The notes: generated from the sequence alone by a model not told the origin. Positions 1-7,218 are shown, numbered from the stretch's first letter. The stretch: 7,427 bases of DNA from an uncultured Clostridia bacterium (GCA_937959315.1 CALGRC010000105.1:1-7427), one strand, 5' to 3'. Numbers and translations are program-made.

Positions 1-23
1 AAAATGGCAACCATTCTTTTCAT
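1..23 (-). CDS. Start of a third co-directional gene (partial, runs off left edge)
   Basis: An ATG at 23-21 is preceded on the minus strand by AAAGGA (36-31) with a 7-base spacer, a good ribosome-binding site. The visible reading frame gives M-K-R-M-V-A-I before the window ends. A short Lys-Arg n-region followed by hydrophobic residues would fit the start of a signal peptide or lipoprotein signal, but seven residues cannot prove that. The start lies 24 bases after the stop codon of the gene at 48-2669, so the two are probably cotranscribed. The product is unknown; another secreted or transport-related protein of the same polysaccharide locus is a guess from context only. Confidence 0.6.
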
Positions 24-47
24 ACGTTTATCCTTTCGTACCGCATC

Positions 48-2669
48 CTATTCTAACACAGCGGTATTTGAAATTGGGGTTAAACCGTTCCGGACATTCC
101 ATACAAATGCCTTCACCGTATCGCCCGGTTGAAATTCCTGCGGAAGGAGGATATCCGCTTCTATCGCCCGTTCCTGCTCCGCAGACGACATTTGGACGCT
201 TTCCAGTTCTACCGCAATCAGCTTCTGGCCGGCATATACCGCCAACGCCAACGTCACCTCCGGCGTTGCCGTATCATTTTTATGCACCGCTGCACGGATA
301 CTCACCGTATCCCCCGCTTGCAGGCTGCCCGCAGGTCCCCCGTCAACCGTCACATCGGCAATATTTGCATACAGCGGGCCGCCTTCCACCGTAAAATCAA
401 TCACCGTATCGGTACCACCCGCTACCTCTTCAACCGTTTCGACTGCTTTAGAAACCACAATATGATACTGCTCCAGCCTCTGCAATGGCAAACTGCCGGG
501 ATCAATGGTCATGGTATAAGTCTTCGATTGTGCGTCATATTTTCCCGTGGTGCCCACCGGTATATCCTGCCATCCGGCGGACAGCGCAATGTTGTCGCCC
601 GTCATGGTCGCCGCATTCATTTCGCTTGCAAAGGTAATTAGTACCTTGCTGGTCTGGGCGCCAACCGTCCCATCGTCCCTGGCTGTGCTGCTGCCGCCCG
701 CGTCCTGGAACTGCACCTGTGCAACCTGCGGCCGCTGCAAGAGGCGGTCAACCGAAATGTTGTCAAAATATCCTTCGGTATCCGTTTCAGCATTTGCCGG
801 TGCATATAAAGATAATCTAAACAGGTTAAAATTGGTAAGCGCGTTGCTGAACGCCAGCTCATATTTTGTGTCATCCACCCACAGCGTATAGCTGGTACCC
901 GCGGTATCCCAAACTGCAACGACATCTACCCATTCGCCGGGCGTGTAGCTGCCAATGGATGCATTCTGTGCATTTTTCACCGCACCGCCTTCAAATTTTA
1001 CAAGCATCGAACCCTTGGAAGCACCGGAACTATCCTGCCCTTTGACTTCAATCCCGCTAAATGCCTTTGTCTCAGTGGGGGTAAATATGGATGCTTTGAA
1101 TTGGATGACGCCGGTATAAGGCGTTTTCTCAAATTCTGTGCGGTTGGCGTTCGGATCCTTCTGCTTGCCTGCAAATACCGTAAGCTTCAGCGAATCGCCG
1201 TAATCGCCCTTCGGGGCCTGGGCAACGTCTACCGCGCTGACCGAATCTTCCACATTGTAGATCACCCATCCATCCCTACCGCTTGCAAAATCGTCCTGGA
1301 TGATGTTTTCCATTTCGGCCGCCTGAAGCGGGACAACCGCACTCCTTCTGGTCGCGCCGTCTGTATCAGCCGCCACCGCCGAAATCGCATATTCCCCCGC
1401 AGGGATGGCATTGATGGTATATGTATATCCATCGGCGCCGGGCTGGCCTTCCCCAAGCACTTCCTCACCGTTATAAAACGTCACCGAAGCAATGTCCGCA
1501 TCCGAAGAGGATGCTGCAGCTTTTAACACAACATCCGCCCCAGCCTTTGCATACCCCCGGCTGATGGACGGGTCAAGCGTAACCGTCAGCGACTGGTTTA
1601 CCGCCGTCATCGTAAATGCCGTCGTCCCCGTCAGTGTCTGGTCAAAAAAGTCGGTAATCTCATCCGAAAAACGGATGTTATATGTCTGGCCGGCTTCCAG
1701 GGCCCCCTCGTCAAACGAAAGCCGGTAGTAATTGGAATCTACAATGGACGCCGTATACGGCACTGTTTCCCCGGCGCCGTCTGTCACAACAATGCTGCTA
1801 TCATTGAGCGCACCCTTTTTCACCGAGGTGTTAAATTGAAAATCCACCGTCCCATTTTTATAATTGACATTATCCAAATCGGAAACAGCCGTTACAACCG
1901 GGGCCGGCTTAGCAGCCGCTGCTGTTTCAGCGTATACCTTAACGTCGTCAAAATAGGTTTTCCCGCCAAAGCCGTCCCAGTCGGGCAGCTCTGTCCGGAT
2001 AAATTTAATATTTTTATTAAATAACCCTTTCTCGCCTTCGTTATCCGCTGTTTTATACAATGGCTGGTCGTCCAGCTCCAATACGCCGTCAATATAAAAA
2101 TCATACGTCCGGTTATTTAAATCCACCTTTGCCAGCACATGGTACCATGTGTTTTCTTTGCAGTCGGCAAATTCACTGTCTGCAATTGGCTTTAACAAGC
2201 TGTCGCACAGTTTAAATTTGCCGCCGTCAATCACCGCCAGATAGGGCATATAGTCCAAGCTGTCCCGCAGGCCAAACAAACCGCGGCGGATTGCGGTATT
2301 TTCAATCCAGATATTGGATTCAATTACCAAAACCGGCACCTCGGAACCTTGAATGGTGCCGGCCTTGCCGTTGACACTGAAATCAAAATTTATATTTGGC
2401 CCTGTCTTTCCATCCGGCAGCGTTTCAACCAAAAAAACTTTTCCGGGCTTGCTGCCGGCCGGGGCGTCTGTGACGCCTTTTGTCGATTTCCCCGCTGCGA
2501 TATTGTTTACCTTAAACTCGCTGACCTCGGTAAGAACATGTTCTTTCCCGTCGTCGTAGCTGTTGTCAACATAGATGCCGTCCGCCGGCGCTTCCGCAAA
2601 TACACTTGAGAAAGCGGTCGTGGATAAGGTCAATACAACTGCCATGAAAAGTGCAAACCGTTTTTTCAT
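48..2669 (-). CDS. Secreted multidomain protein with laminin-G-like and Ig-like modules, no catalytic domain seen
   Basis: This is an 873-residue exported protein. Residues 1-25 form a signal peptide: MKKR n-region, hydrophobic core, VFA|EA cleavage. Mature modules, judged by eye, are a laminin-G/concanavalin-A-like domain at about 45-247 (TWYHV...DFYIDG, then YFDDVKVY), an SbsA-type bacterial Ig-like domain at about 257-356, a second Ig-like domain at about 360-450, a second laminin-G-like domain at about 455-642 (PGEWVDV, LWVDD, YFDNISV) and another SbsA-like domain at about 646-764. The C-terminal beta-domain at about 766-873 ends with a GDTVKAFVWN motif, a type I associate with clostridial secreted carbohydrate-active proteins. 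No glycosidase or lyase active-site motif, SLH repeat or LPXTG was found. The likely role is carbohydrate binding or scaffolding alongside the upstream lyase. ATG 2669 is chosen because AAAAGGAG (2687-2680) precedes it; the frame stays open to 2747, but that extension runs into the palindrome and has no good ribosome-binding site. Confidence 0.9.
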   Translation of the reverse strand: MKKRFALFMAVVLTLSTTAFSSVFAEAPADGIYVDNSYDDGKEHVLTEVSEFKVNNIAAGKSTKGVTDAPAGSKPGKVFLVETLPDGKTGPNINFDFSVNGKAGTIQGSEVPVLVIESNIWIENTAIRRGLFGLRDSLDYMPYLAVIDGGKFKLCDSLLKPIADSEFADCKENTWYHVLAKVDLNNRTYDFYIDGVLELDDQPLYKTADNEGEKGLFNKNIKFIRTELPDWDGFGGKTYFDDVKVYAETAAAAKPAPVVTAVSDLDNVNYKNGTVDFQFNTSVKKGALNDSSIVVTDGAGETVPYTASIVDSNYYRLSFDEGALEAGQTYNIRFSDEITDFFDQTLTGTTAFTMTAVNQSLTVTLDPSISRGYAKAGADVVLKAAASSSDADIASVTFYNGEEVLGEGQPGADGYTYTINAIPAGEYAISAVAADTDGATRRSAVVPLQAAEMENIIQDDFASGRDGWVIYNVEDSVSAVDVAQAPKGDYGDSLKLTVFAGKQKDPNANRTEFEKTPYTGVIQFKASIFTPTETKAFSGIEVKGQDSSGASKGSMLVKFEGGAVKNAQNASIGSYTPGEWVDVVAVWDTAGTSYTLWVDDTKYELAFSNALTNFNLFRLSLYAPANAETDTEGYFDNISVDRLLQRPQVAQVQFQDAGGSSTARDDGTVGAQTSKVLITFASEMNAATMTGDNIALSAGWQDIPVGTTGKYDAQSKTYTMTIDPGSLPLQRLEQYHIVVSKAVETVEEVAGGTDTVIDFTVEGGPLYANIADVTVDGGPAGSLQAGDTVSIRAAVHKNDTATPEVTLALAVYAGQKLIAVELESVQMSSAEQERAIEADILLPQEFQPGDTVKAFVWNVRNGLTPISNTAVLE

Positions 2670-2679
2670 TTTCCCTACA

Positions 2680-2687
2680 CTCCTTTT
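2680..2687 (-). promoter_or_regulatory. Ribosome-binding site that fixes the start at 2669
   Basis: AAAAGGAG on the minus strand lies 10 bases before ATG 2669, a slightly long but acceptable spacer. The protein beginning there has a textbook signal peptide, whereas the in-frame extension upstream would add 26 residues encoded partly by the palindrome at 2720-2749. Confidence 0.75.
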
Positions 2688-2719
2688 ATCAACAATATTG
2701 TATAGCCCTATGTTAACGC

Positions 2720-2749
2720 CTTTGCAGGGACGGCGCCGTCCCTGCAAAG
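2720..2749. repeat. Perfect 30-bp intergenic palindrome
   Basis: The arms CTTTGCAGGGACGGC and its exact complement meet with no loop, so all 30 bases are self-complementary; the centre is GGCGCC. Outside the arms, GTTAA (2712-2716) and TTAAC (2757-2761) could pair again across small internal loops. The element starts 12-13 bases beyond the stop codon of the lyase gene and ends 50 bases before the next start codon. As RNA it would form a very stable GC-rich hairpin, but no T-run follows on the minus strand, so it is not a classical terminator. It could protect a 3' end, attenuate expression of the second gene, or be one copy of a dispersed palindromic repeat family. The symmetry is certain; the role is inferred. 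Confidence 0.85.
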
Positions 2750-2761
2750 ACGAAGTTTAAC

Positions 2762-5700
2762 CTATTTTGCTCCATATACCGCAATCTCTGTCAAACTGTT
2801 CCAGGCGGAAACGGAAGTCCCGTGGCCATTGATCCTGACATACCGCGCATCTTTGGCGCTGAACCCGTAGGTCTCCAGTTCGGCCGTTTCACCGCTGGAT
2901 TCTCCGTCAAAAGCAATTTCCCAGTTTTCACCGTCGGTCGAAACCATGATTTCAAAATCCTCTTTCCTGGCCGCCCCTTCATGCCATGCCAGAGCGACAT
3001 CCGTGACTTTGTAAACGCTGCCCAAATCATACTGGATCCAGGCTTCGCCCATGGCGGACCAGCGTGTGCCGTAGTCCCCGTCAAGGGTATTTTCCGGGCT
3101 GTTCTCCGGCTGCGGGACGTCGCTGGCCTGGACAGACTGTATCGCAATCGCCTGCTGCCCTTCCGGGACGCCCTGCTTGATGGGAATATTGACATGTATT
3201 CGGTAAACGTTGATGCTTGCTGGATTATCCTTATCCGAAACGGTAATTTTGATATCGCCCGGCAATGCAGACGGATATTCAATATTTACCACATCGTCAC
3301 TGGTGGTCGTGACCTGCGGCATGGCTTTGTCATCCGATACCAGGTTGTAAATGTATCCCTTCCGCAGCGGCGCAAACTCACCGACATCCTCGCCGTTAAT
3401 CGCAATGGCCGACAACGTGGGCACTGTCACTTCCCCTTCCGGGATACTCCAGCTCTCCAACGGTACATACGACGTTACCGTGGGGAGCGCTTCCCCTGCT
3501 TCAAGCGGTTTGAATTCCACAGCAAAATTGCTGCTTGTTACCCCCTCCATATGGATGGCCAATTTGCGGATACCGACATTTTTATCCTGTGACGGCGGGT
3601 TGGGCGACGTTGGCAGCGGTACGGCGTCCATTACGCTGAATGTCGCCCGGCTGTCCCCGCTGATGCCCGCCCAAAGCTGTTTATCGTTGATGGTAAGGAT
3701 TGCCGACCTGCCGTCCGGCTGTACCTCAATATCGGCCGTGGTGTGCATAAACCAGTACACCTCTGTTGGCAAATCCGCCGTAAATTCATCCTGTATTTTA
3801 ACCCTGCTGCGGTTATCAAACAGCATATAGCCGCGTTTGGTGGAATTGACGCCCTTAAATTTGTATGCGTCGGTCAAATCCATAATCGCATACCCACCCT
3901 GGGGGTTGGTGTCAAATTCCACAATCTCCGCAGTTGCGTTCACATCCTGTTCATAAGATGCATCCGGGTTAAATACCAGACAGTTATGCCCCTCGGTTTT
4001 CTTTTTATAAAAGGTATATTCTGTCTGCGGGCTGTACCCGTCGATGTTGTAATCCTCTTTCCCCAAATCCATTGCCCAGCGTTCGCCGATGGCATCTATG
4101 ATAAACGTACCAACGTCCAGGTTCCCATGCCCCGCATGCACCGGCCCGCCGTGGAACCCGACAAAAATGGCGTCGGCATCGTCCCACTCACTGCGCAGCG
4201 ACCCGGTTTCCGCAACCCGGAAATAATTGTCCTTCGGGATGGAAACATCGTCGGTGTTATTATTTGGGTCATACCACAAAAGGTCATATGGGCTCACCCG
4301 GTTGCCGTTGCGAAGCATAGTGGCCCGCAGGTTTGTCAGGCTTGGGTCGCCCAGCTTGTTGGCAAACCAGAACATCAGCGGGGGGTTCACCGTCTCGTTG
4401 ACGTCGGAATCGTGGTAATTGAAATGCCCCTGCGTACCCGCCACATACAGCGGGTAATAAGGCGTACGCCCCAGCTGCGGCGTTTCAAACAGGCCGTACG
4501 TTGTACCCACAGCCGCATCCAGTGTGGAAAAGCACTGGGTCAGGTAAGAGGTCGCAAACTGCCAGTAGGTGGGCCCTTCATCCCAAGCGCCGTCCGGCTG
4601 GTAGGAAACCAACATATACTCCAGCCCGCGGATGCCCGTCTCTAAAATCAAGCTGCACAGCCGTTCATCCGTTTCCGCAACGGCCGCCGCCGCAACGACC
4701 AAACTGCCGTTGCAAACCGCATTCCAGTTTAAATGGTGGTCGGCCCACACCCCTATCATGGGATCGCTGTAGGCTTCCAGGCCTGGTTTTAACCCTTTTT
4801 CCACAATGGCGTTGCGCAAAATCTCCCGTTCCTGCTCTGTCCAATCGTAATACAGCCAGTCATACCCGATGGATACCGTATACATCATTTCCGCCGCATC
4901 CAGGAAATGGACCGGGTTCCAGTCCGTCCAATCAACCGCTGCATTTTCCAGTTCTACCCACGCCCGGTCTTTATAGGCCTCTTCGCCGGTAATTTTATAC
5001 AAAAGGCACAGTACCTCCACCCGCCGTTTTACAATGCGGACATAGTTGACCAGGTTCCCGTCCCCATACACCTGACGGTATGGCTCCGGCGGGCTGTCCA
5101 TCATCTGTTCCGCTTCTTTCTTCAACGCTTCCAGCCACGAAGCCATGGTTTCATCTGTCTGAACCAGGCCTTTGAGCTCGTCAAACCGGTCCTGTGTCAC
5201 CAGTACCCTTGGGTGCTGGTTATTCGGGTGTTTGGCTTTGATGTCGTCAATCACCTGCGTCCCGCTGGGACGTTCATAAATCAGGTTGCCAATCAGTTCA
5301 TTGACCAGCATCTTATCCTCTACCGGGTCAAACACCTGCGTGTCGCCAATGACTACCAGCCCCCGGTAATCCTCATATACCACCTTGCCGATTTTCTCAA
5401 CTTCCTCGCTAAGCGCCGCATAGCTTACGCCGTCAATCTCGCGGGCGGTTGCAGGGTGATCGATACCATATACCTCTTTCAAAAAAGACACAGGCACATA
5501 GACCGTCTCATCCACCTTAACCGGCGTTATATCCGGGTTTCCGGAAACGATGTCCCGCAGGATTTTATTTTGGTACATCCGGGGCCTGTCAATAAATATC
5601 CCCACTGCATTCCCCATTTTATCCTGCATCTTTTCGGTAAACATGATAAGATGCGGCAGCACTTCTGTCTCTTCCGGCGTGAGGGCTTCCAATTCCTCGG

Positions 5701-7075
5701 GCGAAAGCAGTGTGTCATTGCGGTATACGCGCATATCATCAATGTACAGCTTGCTCCCAACGCCATTGGTATCGCTGCAATTGATGCGGATGGTGGAAAT
5801 ACTGTTAAATACCAGGGAATTCTGAATGGGATACTGCGCAAGCAGCAGCTTGCCGTCAATATAGAAGTCCATCAGTTTTGTATCTGTGTTAAAAATAACC
5901 GAAACCTTATACCAGGTGTTTGTGCGGAATGGCTGCAATACCTTGTTATCAAAGGTAGCAAAATTCCCGTCTGTGGTCATCTTCACGCACATACCGCCCT
6001 GGTTGGATCCACTCTTTAATTCAAAAATGTTCCGGTTGACATTGTAATCCTCTGCATATAAAGAGACCTCCATCACAATGCTGCCGCTCATCAGATAGGA
6101 AAACCCCTTGTGGAAGGAAGGATACTGGTCGCGCACCCCCTCGGTGGTAGACAGCATCACAACCTTGTTGCCTTCCTCAAGAAATTCGCCCCTGGTAATC
6201 AGCCCGTTATTCGGGTAATAGGTAAATCCGTTCGGCACGTCCGATTTATTGTCCGCATTAAAATCTTCATTTAAATAGATACGGAACCCGCCATCATCCG
6301 GTTCCAGTTCAATGGGGTTGCGTTCCACATCTTCTGCCCCCCGCACGATAACATCCTCCAGCGGCTTTATAAGCTCCGCGTTGGAAGGGTTATCGGGCAT
6401 AGGCTCTTCAACCACCGCCGTGGTCCCTTCATAGATATTTAAATCGTCTATTATAAGGCTGCCGCCAACCCCCTGCGGGTCAATTTGTTCAAAGCGTAGC
6501 AGCTTTAAATTTTGAAAAGCCGAGGCGCTTTTAAAGCTTGCGCCGGATATCCGCTTCTTTCCGTTGATATAAATATCAACAACCTTGCGTTTGAGATTGA
6601 GCCCCACTTGAATCCGCACCCATTCCCCGGGCGTATATTCCATGATGGGGTTGTCGCCTGTGTTATCTATAAAACAAATCTCGCCGTCCACATTCAGCTT
6701 TAAAAGGTTCACCGAAATATTATTGCTGTCACGCAGCATCAGCAAGGTACGTTCCAGGCCAATGCTGTCCGTCATGAAAAGGTATTCGATGAACATATTA
6801 GACGCTATCGGGGTTTCCCATTCCATATTTGTGTTGGGATTTTGGTTTAACCCATTCGGCGATGTCATAATTACAAGGCTTTTCCCATCTTTATCATAAA
6901 TTTCCCTGCGCATGATAATCCCATTGTTGTTATTGAACGCAAACCCATCGCTAGTGCCGGTACCATCTGCGTCAAAGGTCGCCTGAAACAGTCTTGCGCC
7001 GTCAGCAAACACCGTTGTAAAGCTGAAACTGCTCACAAGCATCACCATTGCCAGCAACATTGATAGCCTTCTCAA
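2762..7075 (-). CDS. Secreted heparinase II/III-family polysaccharide lyase, multidomain
   Basis: This is a 1437-residue exported enzyme, predicted to cleave uronic-acid-containing polysaccharide by beta-elimination. Order, by eye: signal peptide 1-24 (VFA|DG); laminin-G-like domains 28-216 and 266-452, joined by an acidic linker; copper-amine-oxidase-N-like domain 490-577 (IFIDRPRM, VYVPVSFL); alpha/alpha-toroid about 620-930, beginning HPRVLVT, with HHLNWNAVCNG (780-790) and WDEGPTYW (831-838). The heparinase II/III beta-sandwich at about 960-1190 has HAGHGNLDVGTF (980-991), RWAMDLG (999-1005) and EGHNCLVFNP (1028-1037). A cadherin-like beta-sandwich follows at about 1218-1297, then a CBM32/F5-8C-like domain at about 1305-1437 (NTLDGDYGTRWSA, WIQYDLG, FEIMVSTDGENW). 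Candidate active-site residues are His781/Asn783/Asn785, Tyr837 and the His980/His983-Asp1003-His1030 cluster, placed by family analogy. Substrate is unknown: glycosaminoglycan, alginate-like or other uronan. The chosen start is TTG 7075; ATG 7093 and TTG 7108 are in-frame alternatives with poorer ribosome-binding sites. Confidence 0.92.
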   Translation of the reverse strand: MRRLSMLLAMVMLVSSFSFTTVFADGARLFQATFDADGTGTSDGFAFNNNNGIIMRREIYDKDGKSLVIMTSPNGLNQNPNTNMEWETPIASNMFIEYLFMTDSIGLERTLLMLRDSNNISVNLLKLNVDGEICFIDNTGDNPIMEYTPGEWVRIQVGLNLKRKVVDIYINGKKRISGASFKSASAFQNLKLLRFEQIDPQGVGGSLIIDDLNIYEGTTAVVEEPMPDNPSNAELIKPLEDVIVRGAEDVERNPIELEPDDGGFRIYLNEDFNADNKSDVPNGFTYYPNNGLITRGEFLEEGNKVVMLSTTEGVRDQYPSFHKGFSYLMSGSIVMEVSLYAEDYNVNRNIFELKSGSNQGGMCVKMTTDGNFATFDNKVLQPFRTNTWYKVSVIFNTDTKLMDFYIDGKLLLAQYPIQNSLVFNSISTIRINCSDTNGVGSKLYIDDMRVYRNDTLLSPEELEALTPEETEVLPHLIMFTEKMQDKMGNAVGIFIDRPRMYQNKILRDIVSGNPDITPVKVDETVYVPVSFLKEVYGIDHPATAREIDGVSYAALSEEVEKIGKVVYEDYRGLVVIGDTQVFDPVEDKMLVNELIGNLIYERPSGTQVIDDIKAKHPNNQHPRVLVTQDRFDELKGLVQTDETMASWLEALKKEAEQMMDSPPEPYRQVYGDGNLVNYVRIVKRRVEVLCLLYKITGEEAYKDRAWVELENAAVDWTDWNPVHFLDAAEMMYTVSIGYDWLYYDWTEQEREILRNAIVEKGLKPGLEAYSDPMIGVWADHHLNWNAVCNGSLVVAAAAVAETDERLCSLILETGIRGLEYMLVSYQPDGAWDEGPTYWQFATSYLTQCFSTLDAAVGTTYGLFETPQLGRTPYYPLYVAGTQGHFNYHDSDVNETVNPPLMFWFANKLGDPSLTNLRATMLRNGNRVSPYDLLWYDPNNNTDDVSIPKDNYFRVAETGSLRSEWDDADAIFVGFHGGPVHAGHGNLDVGTFIIDAIGERWAMDLGKEDYNIDGYSPQTEYTFYKKKTEGHNCLVFNPDASYEQDVNATAEIVEFDTNPQGGYAIMDLTDAYKFKGVNSTKRGYMLFDNRSRVKIQDEFTADLPTEVYWFMHTTADIEVQPDGRSAILTINDKQLWAGISGDSRATFSVMDAVPLPTSPNPPSQDKNVGIRKLAIHMEGVTSSNFAVEFKPLEAGEALPTVTSYVPLESWSIPEGEVTVPTLSAIAINGEDVGEFAPLRKGYIYNLVSDDKAMPQVTTTSDDVVNIEYPSALPGDIKITVSDKDNPASINVYRIHVNIPIKQGVPEGQQAIAIQSVQASDVPQPENSPENTLDGDYGTRWSAMGEAWIQYDLGSVYKVTDVALAWHEGAARKEDFEIMVSTDGENWEIAFDGESSGETAELETYGFSAKDARYVRINGHGTSVSAWNSLTEIAVYGAK

Positions 7076-7083
7076 CAAAAACG

Positions 7084-7090
7084 CCTCCTT
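7084..7090 (-). promoter_or_regulatory. Strong ribosome-binding site favouring a TTG start at 7075
   Basis: AAGGAGG on the minus strand is followed by 8 bases and then TTG at 7075-7073. The resulting N-terminus, M-R-R-L-S-M-L-L-A-M, is a clean signal-peptide n-region. If translation instead began at ATG 7093, this sequence would be inside the coding region and only a weak GAAGG would sit one base from that ATG. A second weaker option is ATG 7060 with AGAAGG upstream, but that would remove the positively charged n-region. Confidence 0.7.
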
Positions 7091-7119
7091 CATACCTTCA
7101 CAACACAAAGCACAGCCGC

Positions 7120-7152
7120 CTTGCGTTTTGCAAGCGCTGCCATATGCAGCGC
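7120..7152 (-). other. Two adjacent hairpins in the predicted 5' UTR of the lyase gene
   Basis: GCGCTGC (7134-7140) and GCAGCGC (7146-7152) are perfect inverted repeats around a 5-base loop. Directly next to them, CTTGC (7120-7124) and GCAAG (7130-7134) form a 5-bp stem with a 5-base loop. On the minus-strand transcript the stronger hairpin comes first. Both lie between the proposed promoter and the ribosome-binding site. No T-run follows, so they are not a terminator; they could stabilise the leader or take part in regulation. Confidence 0.5.
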
Positions 7153-7167
7153 CGCCATACCCCGCCG

Positions 7168-7198
7168 ATTATAAAATTCTATAGCCTTATTTTATAGT
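7168..7198 (-). promoter_or_regulatory. Near-perfect dyad and consensus -10-like TATAAT over the promoter area
   Basis: ATTATAAAAT (7168-7177) is matched in inverted orientation by ATTTTATAGT (7189-7198), nine of ten bases complementary, with 11 bases between. On the minus strand the inner arm contains a consensus TATAAT (7173-7168), but the hexamer 17 bases upstream of it is not a good -35. The dyad could be an operator overlapping the promoter, or simply reflect AT richness. Confidence 0.35.
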
Positions 7199-7218
7199 TG
7201 TTCCCGTAAATTTAGCAA
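7191..7218 (-). promoter_or_regulatory. Candidate sigma-A promoter for the lyase gene
   Basis: On the minus strand TTGCTA (7218-7213) matches the -35 consensus at four of six positions. It is followed by 16 bases and TATAAA (7196-7191), five of six for the -10. Transcription would begin near 7184, leaving a leader of about 110 bases that carries the two hairpins at 7120-7152. It is the best -35/-10 pair I found in the leader, though such pairs occur by chance in AT-rich DNA. Confidence 0.45.

Noticed and set aside
2670..2747. 26-residue N-terminal extension of the companion protein
   Set aside because: It is partly encoded by the palindrome, has no good ribosome-binding site, and would place 26 residues before an ordinary signal peptide.
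2701..2749. Palindrome as a rho-independent terminator of the lyase gene
   Set aside because: No T-run follows the hairpin on the minus strand; the sequence after it is GCGTTAACATAGGG.
2822..3592. 256-residue plus-strand open frame
   Set aside because: It is antisense to the C-terminal cadherin-like and CBM32-like region, with no independent support.
3743..4645. 300-residue plus-strand open frame
   Set aside because: It is a shadow of the catalytic region of the lyase gene; no recognisable family motifs or upstream ribosome-binding site.
4907..6019. 370-residue plus-strand open frame opposite the lyase gene
   Set aside because: It is antisense to the lyase coding sequence, has no domain logic or good ribosome-binding site, and its composition is what a reversed GC-biased gene gives.
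7076..7108. N-terminal extension of the lyase from TTG 7108 or ATG 7093
   Set aside because: The best ribosome-binding site (7090-7084) lies inside it and serves TTG 7075; the extension also adds acidic residues before the signal peptide.
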